Positions 28,067 to 37,232 of a stretch of 64,000 nt of DNA are shown in pieces. Made by a program: the position numbers and the translations under genes. Positions within the stretch are counted from its first letter, which is position 1, and the number at the start of each line of letters is the position of its first letter. The notes beneath the pieces are model-generated. The model had not been told where the DNA came from. It made no database searches and saw nothing but the letters and a program-made list of their open reading frames with translations. The stretch spans positions 1 through 64,000 of the forward strand of contig NZ_JACIJF010000012.1 of the NCBI RefSeq assembly GCF_014199255.1. The letters are read 5' to 3'. The stretch comes from Sphingomonas xinjiangensis (GTDB taxonomy: Bacteria > Pseudomonadota > Alphaproteobacteria > Sphingomonadales > Sphingomonadaceae).

Positions 28067-31015
28067 TTAGAAGCGGTAGCCCAGCCGGAACTGGATACGG
28101 CGCGGGAGGGTGATGGTGTTGCGCCCGATCTCGGCTGCGTCGAGCGGATCGGTCACGTCACCCGTTGCGGGGTTGATCGTGTTGTTGAAGAAGTCGTCGA
28201 ACCCTTCGAAGTTCTTGTTGTTGAACACGTTGAGCACGTCGACCGCAGCCTGCACGCGGTCACCGCCGAACACTTCGAAGTTCTTGGCGAGGGTAACGTT
28301 GACTTCGCAGAAGGCGAAGAGCCCCTCGATGCAGTTCTTTTTGGGATAACGCGCCGAGAAGCTGTTGAAGCCGGAGTCCGCGCCGTTGGTGCCATCGGTG
28401 ACGCGGAACGCCTGGCCACTGCCCAGGGTGGTGAGCGTCGAGAACTGGAAGCCCAGCGGCAGATCGACAATGCCCGAGATCACCACGCGCTGCCGCTCGT
28501 CGCCGCTGCGCGGGCGCCAGCCATAATCGTCCGGCGTGACCGCATCGAGGCTGAACAGGTCGCCGCCATTCTGCTCGCCCTTGGATAGGGTATAGGCGAT
28601 GTTCAGGCCCCAGCCCGAGGACTCGGTATAGTTCTTGTCCAGCGTGACGAAGAGCGCCTTGTACCGGGTATCCAGCCCGTCATAGCCGATCAGCGCGTTC
28701 GCATAGCCGAACGGCACCACCGAAGAGGTGTTGCAGCACGTGCCCAGCCCGTTGTCGTTCCGGGTGGCGAACAGGTTGGTATAGCCGTTGCGGCCGCGCT
28801 GATAGGACCCGGTGATCGAGGCCTGGAACACGCCGATCTGCTGGCGCACGCCCAGGCTGATCTGGTCGTTCACCGGCGGACGCGCGTTGTTCTTCACCGC
28901 GAACAGTTCCGGCAGGCCGGCGCTTTGCGAGCTGGCGCGCAGGGCAAGCAGCCCCTCGCGGCTCAGATAGCTGTTGTTCCAGGCGACGGTCGGCAGCCCG
29001 CCGCGCGGCGCGCCATCGGGCGAGAAGCGGAACACGCCGATCGGATTGATCGTGCGCGACAGCTCGTCGACCGTGTTGTTGAAGCTGTTGCGGTCATAAT
29101 AGCGCCCGAAGCCGCCGAAAAGCACGGTGGAACGGTTGCCGGCTAGATCCCACGAGAAGCCGAAGCGCGGCGCGATGGCCCCGCCGAACGGCTTCCGGTT
29201 GTTGCCCTCCGAAATGTAATCCTCAGGGTTGAAGTAATCCGTGATGGGGAGCGAGCGCAGCGCCGCCGCGGCATTGGCGGGGGTGCGGTAATCGTTGTTG
29301 AAGCCGTTGGTCTCGTAATCCCAGCGCACGCCGAGGTTCAGCTGAAGCCGGCTGGTGATGTCCCAATCGTCCTGCACGTACAGGCCGAGTTGGGTGTTGG
29401 ACCCCTGGATCAGGCCATTGCCCAGGCCCAGTCGCGCTTCCGCCGGGAAGGCGAAATTGAGGTTGTTCTGCGGCTCGCGACGGAAGGTGAAGCGCGGCTG
29501 AATATAGGCCTGGTTGGCGAACTCGATGTCGGTCACCTCGACACGCGCGCCCGCCTTGATCGCGTGCCCGTCAAAGCCGGTATAGGTGATATCGTCGCGC
29601 AGCGTGTGGCCCTTCTGGACCTCGCGCCGGGTCGAATCCTTGCCGCCGAAGACGATGACCGAGTCATAGTCGAAAGTGGCTAAATCGGGGTTCAGCGACG
29701 TCGGGTTGAACGTGTAGTCCAGATAGTTGGCGTTGAACTCGTTGGTGAAGTTCTCGCCGCTATAGGTCCATTTGAAGAGGTAGGTGTCGACGCGGTTGAT
29801 CTTGTTCTCAGCCGCTTCGTACGACGTGTTGCCGCCAAAACCCTGGATATCGGTTTCTTCGCGGCGGCTGAACGAAAGGTCGAACGTCTGGCGATCGTCC
29901 GGGGTGAGCGTCAGCTTGCCGAAGTAGAAGTCGCCGCGGAACGGGCTGACGTATGCACCTTCGAAATCCGCCAGGCGGCGGCCGGAGAACTGCTCGAACT
30001 CGCTGACGGCTGCGGCCGAGCCGGTGCTATCGACGTTGAACGCGCGGTTCTGGTCGTTGCCTTCATAAGCGGCGAAGAAGAACAGCTTGTCCTTGACGAT
30101 CGGGCCGCCGAGCGAGACGCCGTACTGCTTGCGCTCGAACGCCGGCTCGGGCCGGTTCTCTCGCTTGTCGAAGTAACCTTTCTGGGTCAGGCCCTTGTCG
30201 GTGTACTGGCCGAACACCTCGCCATGGAACTCGTTGGTACCCGACTTGGTAACCGCGGTGATGATGGCGGAGCCGGCCTGTTCATATTCCGCCTTGTAGT
30301 TCTGGGTCAGGACGCGGAATTCCTGGACGGCAAGCTGGCCGAAGGGATTGCCGCGGCTGTTCTGCTGGCCGGCGATGCCGCCTTCGCGCAGCTTGTTCTT
30401 CAGGCTGACGCCGTCGATGAACACATTGACCTGGCTGGCGGTCGATGCGCCAGACTGGATGCCCTTGTCGGTCTCGCTGTCATTGTAGCGGACGCCGGGG
30501 GCGAGTGCGGCGAAGGAGAGAAAGTTGCGGTCCGTCTGCGGCAGGGTGCGGATCTGCTCCTGGCTGACGTTGGTCGCGACTTCGCTGGTGCGGGTTTCGC
30601 GCAGGCGCGAACCGGTGATGACGACTTCGTCACCGCCGGCGGTCTCTTCGACTGCCACTTCGGCTGCCGCGCCGATGGTCAGGTCGAGCGAGGCAGACTG
30701 GGCGACGCCGATGCGGATCACCTGGCTGGCGGTTTCGCCATTCAGGGTGGCGATGACTTCATACTCGCCGGCGCGCAGACCCGAGAGCGTGTAGCTGCCG
30801 TCCGCCTGCGTGGTTCCCCGGCTGGTCTGGTTGGTGGCGGTGCTGCGCGCGGTGAGCGTTGCGCCGGCGGCGGGCGTGCCGTCGGCGTTCACCACCTGGC
30901 CGCGCAGCTGCGACGTGGTCACCTGTGCGCTTGCCGGCGCTGGCAGCACCACCCCAGCGCTCAACATCGTGGCTGCGGCCAGATAGGCGCGCAGTGCCCT
31001 TCCCTTTGCGATCAT
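28067..31015 (-). CDS. TonB-dependent receptor with carboxypeptidase-like domain
   Basis: A 982-residue outer-membrane receptor. A signal peptide ends near residue 30 (APASA before QVTTS). Next comes a carboxypeptidase-regulatory-like beta domain (about 31-110: RGQVVNADGTPAAGATL, GSYTLSGLRAGEYEV), then a plug with VVITGSRLRETRTSEV near 131 and DRNFLSFAALAPGV, and a long beta-barrel ending in the aromatic FRLGYRF. Oar-like receptors of this form take up large oligosaccharides or peptides. The start overlaps the lacI stop as ATGA, so it is translationally coupled to the regulator, and the PF10091 glucanase follows by 62 bases. It should be the import step of the locus. Confidence 0.92.
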   Translation of the reverse strand: MIAKGRALRAYLAAATMLSAGVVLPAPASAQVTTSQLRGQVVNADGTPAAGATLTARSTATNQTSRGTTQADGSYTLSGLRAGEYEVIATLNGETASQVIRIGVAQSASLDLTIGAAAEVAVEETAGGDEVVITGSRLRETRTSEVATNVSQEQIRTLPQTDRNFLSFAALAPGVRYNDSETDKGIQSGASTASQVNVFIDGVSLKNKLREGGIAGQQNSRGNPFGQLAVQEFRVLTQNYKAEYEQAGSAIITAVTKSGTNEFHGEVFGQYTDKGLTQKGYFDKRENRPEPAFERKQYGVSLGGPIVKDKLFFFAAYEGNDQNRAFNVDSTGSAAAVSEFEQFSGRRLADFEGAYVSPFRGDFYFGKLTLTPDDRQTFDLSFSRREETDIQGFGGNTSYEAAENKINRVDTYLFKWTYSGENFTNEFNANYLDYTFNPTSLNPDLATFDYDSVIVFGGKDSTRREVQKGHTLRDDITYTGFDGHAIKAGARVEVTDIEFANQAYIQPRFTFRREPQNNLNFAFPAEARLGLGNGLIQGSNTQLGLYVQDDWDITSRLQLNLGVRWDYETNGFNNDYRTPANAAAALRSLPITDYFNPEDYISEGNNRKPFGGAIAPRFGFSWDLAGNRSTVLFGGFGRYYDRNSFNNTVDELSRTINPIGVFRFSPDGAPRGGLPTVAWNNSYLSREGLLALRASSQSAGLPELFAVKNNARPPVNDQISLGVRQQIGVFQASITGSYQRGRNGYTNLFATRNDNGLGTCCNTSSVVPFGYANALIGYDGLDTRYKALFVTLDKNYTESSGWGLNIAYTLSKGEQNGGDLFSLDAVTPDDYGWRPRSGDERQRVVISGIVDLPLGFQFSTLTTLGSGQAFRVTDGTNGADSGFNSFSARYPKKNCIEGLFAFCEVNVTLAKNFEVFGGDRVQAAVDVLNVFNNKNFEGFDDFFNNTINPATGDVTDPLDAAEIGRNTITLPRRIQFRLGYRF

Positions 31016-32025
31016 GTTCTGGTCCGCCCTTCTTTTTTATGTGCAGTGGTGGTGGCGCGCACCTCGAGCTCGGGCGCGTGCAGTTCCGTCGCGGCGGGGT
31101 TGCCCCGTCCGCTAAGCTGGTCGGTGAGCCTAGTGACCGCGAGCGCGCCGATCCCGGCGATGGGCACCCGCATCGTGGTCAAATGGAGGTAGCGGGCGAC
31201 CGGAATGTCGTCGAAGCCCGCGACGGCGATCTGTTCGGGCACCGAGACCCCCGCCTCGCGTAGGGCCAGCATGCAGCCGATCGCCATCATGTCGTTGGCT
31301 GCGAAGATAGCGTCGACACGCTGGCCGCCGGCGATTAGCGCCCGGGTAGCCGCGGCACCGGCTTCTTCGCTGAAGTCACCCGGCAGCACCAGCGGATCGT
31401 CCACGCCCGCATGCCGCCGCATCGACAGCCGAAACCCCGCCAATCGTTCTTCGGCGTCGAGATTGCCGGAGGGACCGGTCACATGCGCGATCGCGCGCCG
31501 CCCGGTCCCCAGCAAGTGGCGGACCATGGTGTCCGCCCCACCGACATTGTCGACCAACAGCGCGGGCGTGCCCTGGTCGGCGCGACAGTTCACCAACACT
31601 GCCGGCACGTTCTGCGGCATGTTGCGCATCAGTTCCGCGGCATCAAGATGCGGCGCCATCACCACCAGCCCGTCAACGCGACCGCGCATCGCGCGAAGCG
31701 CGTGGACGGCGTCGTTCAGGTCGGCGTGCATGTTGGACAGAAGCAAGTGAAAGCCGCGTGCGCTGGCCTCCTTGTCCATGCCGCGCACGATTTCGGAAAA
31801 GAACTCGCCATGCAGGTCGGGCAGAACGACGCCGATGGCGTGCGCGCGCGCCATGCTGAGGCTGCGGGCACCGGCATGCGGAACATAGCCGAGCTTCTCG
31901 GCAGCCGCGACTACGCGGGCGCGCGTGTCGGCGCGGATGTTCTCCGCACCGTTCAGCGCGCGCGACACCGAGGCGACGGAAACCTCCGCCTCCCGTGCGA
32001 CATCACGAATGGTGGCTTGCGCCAT
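31012..32025 (-). CDS. LacI-family transcriptional regulator
   Basis: A 337-residue repressor. The helix-turn-helix is TIRDVAREAEVSVASVSRALN (about 5-25), followed by the hinge helix segment with AARSLS-like sequence, and a periplasmic-binding-protein-like sugar domain (IGVVLPDLHGEFFSEI, IFAANDMMAIG, VAGFDDIPVARYL, TTMRVP). The ATG at 32025 was chosen over an upstream in-frame start because LacI proteins begin a few residues before the HTH; GGAGA lies ten bases upstream. It is divergent from the GH3 gene, and two palindromic operators lie in the gap. Its own gene leads the receptor-glucanase operon, so it probably regulates itself too. Confidence 0.93.
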   Translation of the reverse strand: MAQATIRDVAREAEVSVASVSRALNGAENIRADTRARVVAAAEKLGYVPHAGARSLSMARAHAIGVVLPDLHGEFFSEIVRGMDKEASARGFHLLLSNMHADLNDAVHALRAMRGRVDGLVVMAPHLDAAELMRNMPQNVPAVLVNCRADQGTPALLVDNVGGADTMVRHLLGTGRRAIAHVTGPSGNLDAEERLAGFRLSMRRHAGVDDPLVLPGDFSEEAGAAATRALIAGGQRVDAIFAANDMMAIGCMLALREAGVSVPEQIAVAGFDDIPVARYLHLTTMRVPIAGIGALAVTRLTDQLSGRGNPAATELHAPELEVRATTTAHKKEGRTRT

Positions 32026-32087
32026 GGAAACTCGTTCTCCCTGCCCGCGCATGTGCCTGCGCTTTGGCTAAATGTGGTTGCACCTGA

Positions 32088-32101
32088 TGAAACCGGTTGC
32101 G
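32088..32101. promoter_or_regulatory. Putative LacI operator 1 (imperfect)
   Basis: TGAAACCGGTTGCG, an imperfect palindrome around a CCGG centre, shares the AACCGGTT core with the site 36 bases to the right. It lies 63 bases upstream of the lacI start. LacI-family sites are palindromes with a central CpG, which both sites have. Confidence 0.6.
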
Positions 32102-32123
32102 TTGCTCGCGGTGGGCCATACTA

Positions 32124-32137
32124 TGTAACCGGTTACA
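32124..32137. promoter_or_regulatory. Putative LacI operator 2 (perfect palindrome)
   Basis: TGTAACCGGTTACA is a perfect 14-base palindrome with a central CpG, as is usual for LacI-family operators. It sits in the gap between lacI and the divergent GH3 gene, 82 bases before the GH3 start. Binding here could control both directions. Confidence 0.78.
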
Positions 32138-32218
32138 GCGAAGGACCCAAGCGAAATTTGCTTGCGGGCCTCAGCCGCTTCGGTCGCAGGCGGAAAAAGG
32201 TTTTAGTAGGAGAATGTC

Positions 32219-34504
32219 ATGGTGAATGCACGGATCTCGCGGCGCGCGGCGCTGTTGGGCGCCGGTGCGGTCGCTGCCTGGGCAGGGAGTCCGGCACGCG
32301 CGCTCATCCAGGCTGCCGACACTCAGCGGATCCCTGCCTTCGTCGACGCGGTGATCGCGCGGATGACGGTGGAGGAAAAGGCGGGTCAGTTGACTCTGAA
32401 TGCCGCGGCATGGGCCGGCTCCGCCGCCACCGCACTTAATCCGCCTTCCGCCGGCGCGAGCTTCGAAGAGCAGCTGCAACAGGTTCGCGACGGGCAACTC
32501 ACCGGGGTCTTCAACGGGAACGGCGCCGAGATGTCGCGCCGCATGCAGAAGGTGGCGATGGAGGAGTCGCGGCTCAAGGTTCCGCTGATCTTTGCCGCCG
32601 ACATTATCCACGGCCACCGCACCGTGTTCCCGGTGCCGCTGGGCGAAGCGGCGAGTTGGGAACCCGAGCTTGCCGAGCGCACCGCCCATATCGCTGCCGT
32701 CGAAGCCGCGGCGGCAGGCATCGACTGGACGTTTGCGCCGATGGTCGACATCGCCCGCGACGCGCGCTGGGGTCGCGGCGTGGAGGGTGCCGGCGAAGAC
32801 GTGCACCTTGGCAAACTTTTCGCCGCCGCGCGGGTGCGCGGCTTCCAGGGCAAGCGCCTGACCGACCGCGACGCCGTGCTCGCCTGCGCAAAGCATTTCG
32901 TCGCCTATGGCGCTGCCGAAGCCGGGCTGGACTATAACAGCGTCGATATATCCGAGCGCACGTTGCGTGAAGTGTATTTCCCTCCTTTTCAGGCCGCCTT
33001 CGGCGCGGGCGCGCTTTCGGCCATGGCGTCGTTCAACGAGCTGTCGGGCATCCCCGCGACGGCCAATCACTGGCTGCTTGATGAGGTCCTGCATGGCGAG
33101 TGGAAGTTCGGCGGCTTGGTAGTTTCCGATTACACCGGCGACGAGGAACTGATCGCGCATGGCTATGCCAAGGATGGCCGCGATGCCGCGCGCCTAGCGT
33201 TCCTGGCGGGCGTCGACATGTGCATGCAGAGCGGCCTCTACATGAAGCATTTGCCCGGCCTGGTGCAGGCCGGCGAGGTGCCGCAGGCGCGGCTCGACCA
33301 GGCGGTTCGCCGAGTGCTGGCGGTCAAGGCGCAGCTCGGGCTGTTTGACGATCCCTTCCGCCGCATCGATCCGCGGCGGGAGAAGGCGCTGGTGCTGTCC
33401 AAGCCGCACCGCGCGCTGGCCCGCGATGCCGCCCGCCGATCGGTGGTGCTGCTCAAGAATGACGGCAATCTGCTCCCGCTCAGGAAGAACCAGAAGATCG
33501 CGCTGATCGGCCCCTTCGCCGCCGGGCAGCATGACCTGGTCGGCCCGTGGTGCGTCTATGGCGACGACAAGCAGGCGATCGACTTGGCCACCGGAATGCG
33601 CGCTGCCGCGGCCGATCCGTCGCTGATCACCATCGCTGCGGGTTCGGGCGTCGAGGAGCCGCTAGCCGGCGGAGTCGAGGCCGCAGTGGTGGCAGCGGGG
33701 GCTGCTGACGTGGTGGTGCTGGCGATCGGCGAAGGCACGCGCATGTCCGGCGAAGCGCAGTCGGTGACCGACATCGTCGTGCCCGCGCCACAAATGGCTC
33801 TCGCCGAAGCCATCGCCGCCACGGGCAAGCCCATCGTCGTGCTGCTCAAGAACGGGCGCGCGCTTGCGCTGGAAGGCGGCGTCGCAGCGGCACCGGCTAT
33901 CCTGGTCAGCTGGTTCCTAGGCACCGAGACCGGCCCGGCGCTGGCGGACGTGCTGTACGGCGCCTACAGCCCCTCGGGCCGCCTGCCAGTCAGCTTCCCG
34001 CGAGCAGCAGGGCAAGTACCGTATTATTATGGCCACAAGGCCACCGGCCGTCCAAACCCGGAAGGCGCCTTGCAGGAATACAAGACGCACTATCGCGGCG
34101 TGCTCAATTCGGCGCTGTATCCGTTCGGCCATGGCCTGACCTATGGCCAGGTGGCGTATGCCGACCTTCACCATGATGCGAACCTCGCGTGGAACGGCAC
34201 GCTCACCGCGCGCGCGACGGTGCGCAACAGCGGCAGCCATGCCTGCGAGGAAGTCGTCCAGCTCTATGTTCGCGATCGTACCGCCAGCATCACGCGGCCG
34301 GTGCGCGAATTGAAGGCTTTCCATAAGATCGCGCTGAAGCCTGGCGAGACGCGCCAGGTGGAATTCACGATCCGCCGGGCGGACCTGGAATTCGTGGGCG
34401 CGGACAATCGCTGGATGGTGGAGCCCGGCACGTTCGACCTGTGGATTGCGCCCTCAGCCGACGCCGAGGGCCTGGCCGGGCGCTTCGAGCTGGCTGCCGC
34501 CTAA
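32219..34504 (+). CDS. GH3 beta-glucosidase (BglX-like), Tat-exported
   Basis: A 761-residue periplasmic glycoside hydrolase of family 3, which removes glucose from the non-reducing end of beta-gluco-oligosaccharides. An N-terminal twin-arginine signal (ISRRAALLGAGAVAAW) ends near residue 28. The (beta/alpha)8 domain contains MTVEEKAGQL, FAADIIHGHRTVFPVPLG and KHFVAYG, with the nucleophile D304 in GGLVVSDYTGDEEL. The alpha/beta sandwich domain follows from about 400, and a fibronectin-III-like domain (EVVQLYVRD, ELKAFHKIALKPGET) closes the protein. AGGAG lies six bases before the ATG. It is divergent from lacI and controlled from the shared operator region; in the model it finishes the oligosaccharides made by the PF10091 enzyme. 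Confidence 0.95.
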   Translation: MVNARISRRAALLGAGAVAAWAGSPARALIQAADTQRIPAFVDAVIARMTVEEKAGQLTLNAAAWAGSAATALNPPSAGASFEEQLQQVRDGQLTGVFNGNGAEMSRRMQKVAMEESRLKVPLIFAADIIHGHRTVFPVPLGEAASWEPELAERTAHIAAVEAAAAGIDWTFAPMVDIARDARWGRGVEGAGEDVHLGKLFAAARVRGFQGKRLTDRDAVLACAKHFVAYGAAEAGLDYNSVDISERTLREVYFPPFQAAFGAGALSAMASFNELSGIPATANHWLLDEVLHGEWKFGGLVVSDYTGDEELIAHGYAKDGRDAARLAFLAGVDMCMQSGLYMKHLPGLVQAGEVPQARLDQAVRRVLAVKAQLGLFDDPFRRIDPRREKALVLSKPHRALARDAARRSVVLLKNDGNLLPLRKNQKIALIGPFAAGQHDLVGPWCVYGDDKQAIDLATGMRAAAADPSLITIAAGSGVEEPLAGGVEAAVVAAGAADVVVLAIGEGTRMSGEAQSVTDIVVPAPQMALAEAIAATGKPIVVLLKNGRALALEGGVAAAPAILVSWFLGTETGPALADVLYGAYSPSGRLPVSFPRAAGQVPYYYGHKATGRPNPEGALQEYKTHYRGVLNSALYPFGHGLTYGQVAYADLHHDANLAWNGTLTARATVRNSGSHACEEVVQLYVRDRTASITRPVRELKAFHKIALKPGETRQVEFTIRRADLEFVGADNRWMVEPGTFDLWIAPSADAEGLAGRFELAAA

Positions 34505-34533
34505 AGGATAGCTGCCGACGCGGTCTGTGCGCA

Positions 34534-34561
34534 GCGGCGGAGCCCTCACCGCCTCCGCCGC
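34534..34561. terminator. Hairpin between convergent genes
   Basis: GCGGCGGAG (34534-34542) and CTCCGCCGC (34553-34561) pair over nine bases with a ten-base loop. It lies just after the GH3 stop and overlaps the last codons of the convergent symporter gene. There is no T-tract, so it is a candidate two-way terminator only. Confidence 0.45.
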
Positions 34562-35889
34562 GCTAGTTCCGCGACGATCTCGACATGGGCACGGCGGCGC
34601 AGCGGGTTCGCCATCATCAGGACGATCGATAGGGCGACGCAGGCCAGCGGCACGAAGGCGATGGCCAGCCGCAATCCTTCCAGAGCTTGGGCAGATTGCT
34701 GGAGGTTAGCCTCATAGCCGATCACGCCGAGCGTAAGGCCGAACAGGCCGGTGGCCGCGCCGATCGCGGTTCTTTGCAGCAATGCCGCCAGTCCGAAAAC
34801 GGCGCCCTCCAGTCGCGCGCCGGTCGCTCGCTCGCCCCACTCGACCGTGTTGGGCAGCATCGCCCAGAAGACGATGTGCACGCCGGTCAGCAGCAGCTGG
34901 ATCGCTACCAGGAACAGCCGCATGGTGCCGATGTCCCGCACCGCCACCAGCGCGAACAGGCCCAGCAGCAGAGTCGCGGGCGCAGCGGCCAGGAACCAGG
35001 TCACGCGCCCGCCCGCCTTGCGGCAGATGACCGTCCAGACCGGCACCGCCACCGCGCCGATCAGCCCCATCGCCGCCAATGCCGCTTGCCCGGCCTGTTC
35101 GTTGTCCAGCTCGTATTTGTAGTAATACAGCACCGACTTGGACAAAAAGGTCGAGGCGATGGTGATCGCCGCCATTGCCGCGTTCAGCGTCACAAAGGCG
35201 CGGTTGGCGGCGAGAGCCGTGAGTGCGGCGCGGAGCGAGACCGGCGCTTGTGCGGCGGGCGCCTCGAGCTCGGGCACCAGCCATGCGACCAGCAGCAGGA
35301 TGAGCGATCCGGCCGCCCCGAACACGGCCGCCGCCGCGAAGTAGGCGCCGGCTCCGGTGCCGCCGGTCAGCCACCGTCCGAGCGAGACAGTTCCCAGACT
35401 TACCGTGACCATCGCCGCCGTGCCGAACAGCATGCGCAGCCCGGCTACAAGCGCGCGGTCGCCAGCATGCGGACTGACTCGCGCAGTCATTGCCAGATAA
35501 GGCACGTTCACCGCGGCATAGGCCGTTCGGAACAGCAAATGGGTGACGAACACGATGGCTGGAGCCCAGCTGCCACTGCCCACCGGCGGTAGATAGGCGA
35601 GCACGAAGCAGAGCCCCAGCGGGACCGCCCCAAGGCTCAGATAGCGGCGATAGCCCTGTTCCCGATGCCGGTCCGCCAGCACCCCGACGGCTAGGCTCAC
35701 CAGTCCGTCCCAGACCAGCGCGGCCATGTACGCCGCCGCCGCCCAGCCGACCGGTAGTCCCAGCGCCTCGGTATAGTAGAACAGGAGGAAGAGCATGACG
35801 CTCTGCCAGTAGATGTTGAACGCGAAGTCGCCGGAAGCGAAGAGCACCAGCCTCCACGTATCCACTCTAATGACTGATGGCTTTGGCAA
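34546..35889 (-). CDS. GPH-family sugar:cation symporter
   Basis: A 447-residue inner-membrane carrier with 12 hydrophobic segments, of the glycoside-pentoside-hexuronide (MelB-type) family. Typical features are FNIYWQSVMLFLLFYYTEALG in helix 1, ADRHREQGYRRYL in the first cytoplasmic loop, VPYLAMTARVSPHAGDRALVAGLRM (the conserved middle loop) and FWAMLPNTVEWGERATGARLEG near the C-terminus, which is a GPH signature. The longest frame starts at TTG; a GTG eight codons later is a possible start. It faces the GH3 gene and should import the glucose or disaccharide released by the locus, with Na+ or H+. Confidence 0.9.
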   Translation of the reverse strand: MPKPSVIRVDTWRLVLFASGDFAFNIYWQSVMLFLLFYYTEALGLPVGWAAAAYMAALVWDGLVSLAVGVLADRHREQGYRRYLSLGAVPLGLCFVLAYLPPVGSGSWAPAIVFVTHLLFRTAYAAVNVPYLAMTARVSPHAGDRALVAGLRMLFGTAAMVTVSLGTVSLGRWLTGGTGAGAYFAAAAVFGAAGSLILLLVAWLVPELEAPAAQAPVSLRAALTALAANRAFVTLNAAMAAITIASTFLSKSVLYYYKYELDNEQAGQAALAAMGLIGAVAVPVWTVICRKAGGRVTWFLAAAPATLLLGLFALVAVRDIGTMRLFLVAIQLLLTGVHIVFWAMLPNTVEWGERATGARLEGAVFGLAALLQRTAIGAATGLFGLTLGVIGYEANLQQSAQALEGLRLAIAFVPLACVALSIVLMMANPLRRRAHVEIVAELARRRR

Positions 35890-36533
35890 ACTAGAATCAC
35901 CGAGCGCTTAACGCGCACCCATCTTTGTCCGAGGCGCGTTGGTCGGCAGGCATATAGGCTCTCTTAGTTTCGAGCAACGTACCCGCAGAACTGAGATTGC
36001 CTACATCTGCGAGAGCAGGCTCCGCTGACTGAGTTCGCCCGTGCAAGTGCGCACGTGAATGAATGGCGGGTTTCAGAGTTTCCCGCCGGTATGTCGAAAC
36101 GGCGGACAATGGCGTATTCTGTTTGAAAAAGCCCAAGCCGAAAACTCCTCGAGCGGCAACGCGCAGGGATGGGATCAACTTCATTTGAATAAATCGTGCG
36201 GCCTCGTAGTATCCAAGCTAGAGTGTTCCACGACGCCCTAAGAGGTTGATTTCCATCGAAATAGGAGCGTAGCTGCCAATCGCGGGCTCGATGAACAAAC
36301 GTCCGCTTACACCGCTGAAGCGCCCGAAAGCGGACCGGCCGATTTCCACAAAAACGTCGCCATAAAGCGAGCTTCTGGTGTTACCCGAAAGCGGACGCGG
36401 ACGGTCGTGGCCAGACGCTTACGGCCTCCTAGCCCGACTAGGTCAATCTGAACAGAGGCCTACGAAGCAGTTCAGCTTTGCGTCGGTCGGTGGAGAATAG
36501 CTTCAATCGTCGTTTGGAAGAGGAGCCAAAAGG
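35890..36533. other. Intergenic, short CGAAAGCGGAC repeats
   Basis: No gene recognised. The sequence CCCGAAAGCGGAC occurs twice, near 36326 and 36389, each followed by a C or G-rich run. Such short repeats are common between genes in sphingomonads and their role is unknown. Confidence 0.35.
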
Positions 36534-36878
36534 ATGATCATTAGAACGCTTATCGCCGCTGCCGCCCTAGCAGTCGGTGGCCTTGGAGCCGCCGCTTCGC
36601 CCGCTGCCGCAAGCTCTGTCCCCGCCGTAGGTGGCCCAAGCCCCATGAACTCCATTGAGGCCACGGCTGCTTCGAACGTCCAGCGCTATGGGGATGATTA
36701 CAGTTACGGCTACGGCCGCGACGATCGGCGCTGGGACCGCCGCGATCGCCGTAGCCGCGGATGGGATCGCCGCGGCTATGATCGCCGACGCTATCACAGC
36801 GGCCGCTACTACCGCTCGCATAGCCGCTGCTGGAACGAGTGGCGCCGCGGGCGACCAGTATCGGTGTGCGCACGATAG
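36534..36878 (+). CDS. Small secreted Arg/Tyr-rich protein
   Basis: A 114-residue protein with a clear signal peptide (IIRTLIAAAALAVGGLGAA, cut near residue 26). The mature part has a Tyr/Gly stretch (YGDDYSYGYGRDD) and a long Arg/Asp/Trp-rich repeat-like stretch (DRRWDRRDRRSRGW), ending in CWNEWRRGRPVSVCAR with two cysteines that could form a disulfide. Such small periplasmic basic proteins are common in sphingomonads; function unknown. AAAAGG lies a few bases before the ATG. A strong terminator follows ten bases after the stop. Confidence 0.75.
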   Translation: MIIRTLIAAAALAVGGLGAAASPAAASSVPAVGGPSPMNSIEATAASNVQRYGDDYSYGYGRDDRRWDRRDRRSRGWDRRGYDRRRYHSGRYYRSHSRCWNEWRRGRPVSVCAR

Positions 36879-36887
36879 GTCGTTGCG

Positions 36888-36921
36888 AGAACCTCAGAGG
36901 CTTTGAGGCCTCTGAGGTTCT
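36888..36921 (+). terminator. Strong intrinsic terminator
   Basis: AGAACCTCAGAGGC (36888-36901) and GCCTCTGAGGTTCT (36908-36921) form a perfect 14-pair stem with a six-base loop, followed by ATTTG. It lies ten bases after the stop of the small secreted protein. Because it is symmetrical it might work in both directions. Confidence 0.8.
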
Positions 36922-36983
36922 ATTTGAGGTACTGGACACTAACAGTCAGAACGCGACGAGCTGACACTTTGCGACGTTCGCCG

Positions 36984-37232
36984 ATGAAAAACCTTCAACG
37001 CTATGCATTTTGCACTGCGATGAGCAATCCAGTGCATCTAGATGCGGCCGAGCTGGTGCGCGTACACGGCGGGCGAGCCCATCAAATTGTGATCGATGAG
37101 ATCGTACGGGCAGTACGTCGGAACGACGATGATGCTGCCGCCGCCTGGGATGCCCGGCTTCGCGTCGTAGAACTGCAGCTACAGCTTATCAACCAGCCTC
37201 CCATTCACTCCGCTCCGTACCGAGTGCGCTGA
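36984..37232 (+). CDS. Small NDDDAAA-family protein, copy 1
   Basis: An 82-residue ORF from the ATG at 36984, or 70 from the one at 37020 (MSNPVHLDAAELV). No known family is recognised, but residues from about 38 to 65 (VIDEIVRAVRRNDDDAAAAW) match the small protein at 52080-52322 (VIRAIARNDDDAAAVW) position for position. The conserved block is one helix with an Arg pair and NDDDAAA. This shared pattern supports a real gene, since chance ORFs would not repeat it. Confidence 0.6.
   Translation: MKNLQRYAFCTAMSNPVHLDAAELVRVHGGRAHQIVIDEIVRAVRRNDDDAAAAWDARLRVVELQLQLINQPPIHSAPYRVR

Noticed and set aside
26502..28070. Long plus-strand ORF of 522 codons
   Set aside because: It is the antisense shadow of the PF10091 enzyme gene, whose minus-strand product has a signal sequence and conserved domain.
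30224..31192. Plus-strand ORF of 322 codons
   Set aside because: It is antisense to the TonB receptor gene and its product has no recognisable domain; the GC-rich third positions make long shadows.
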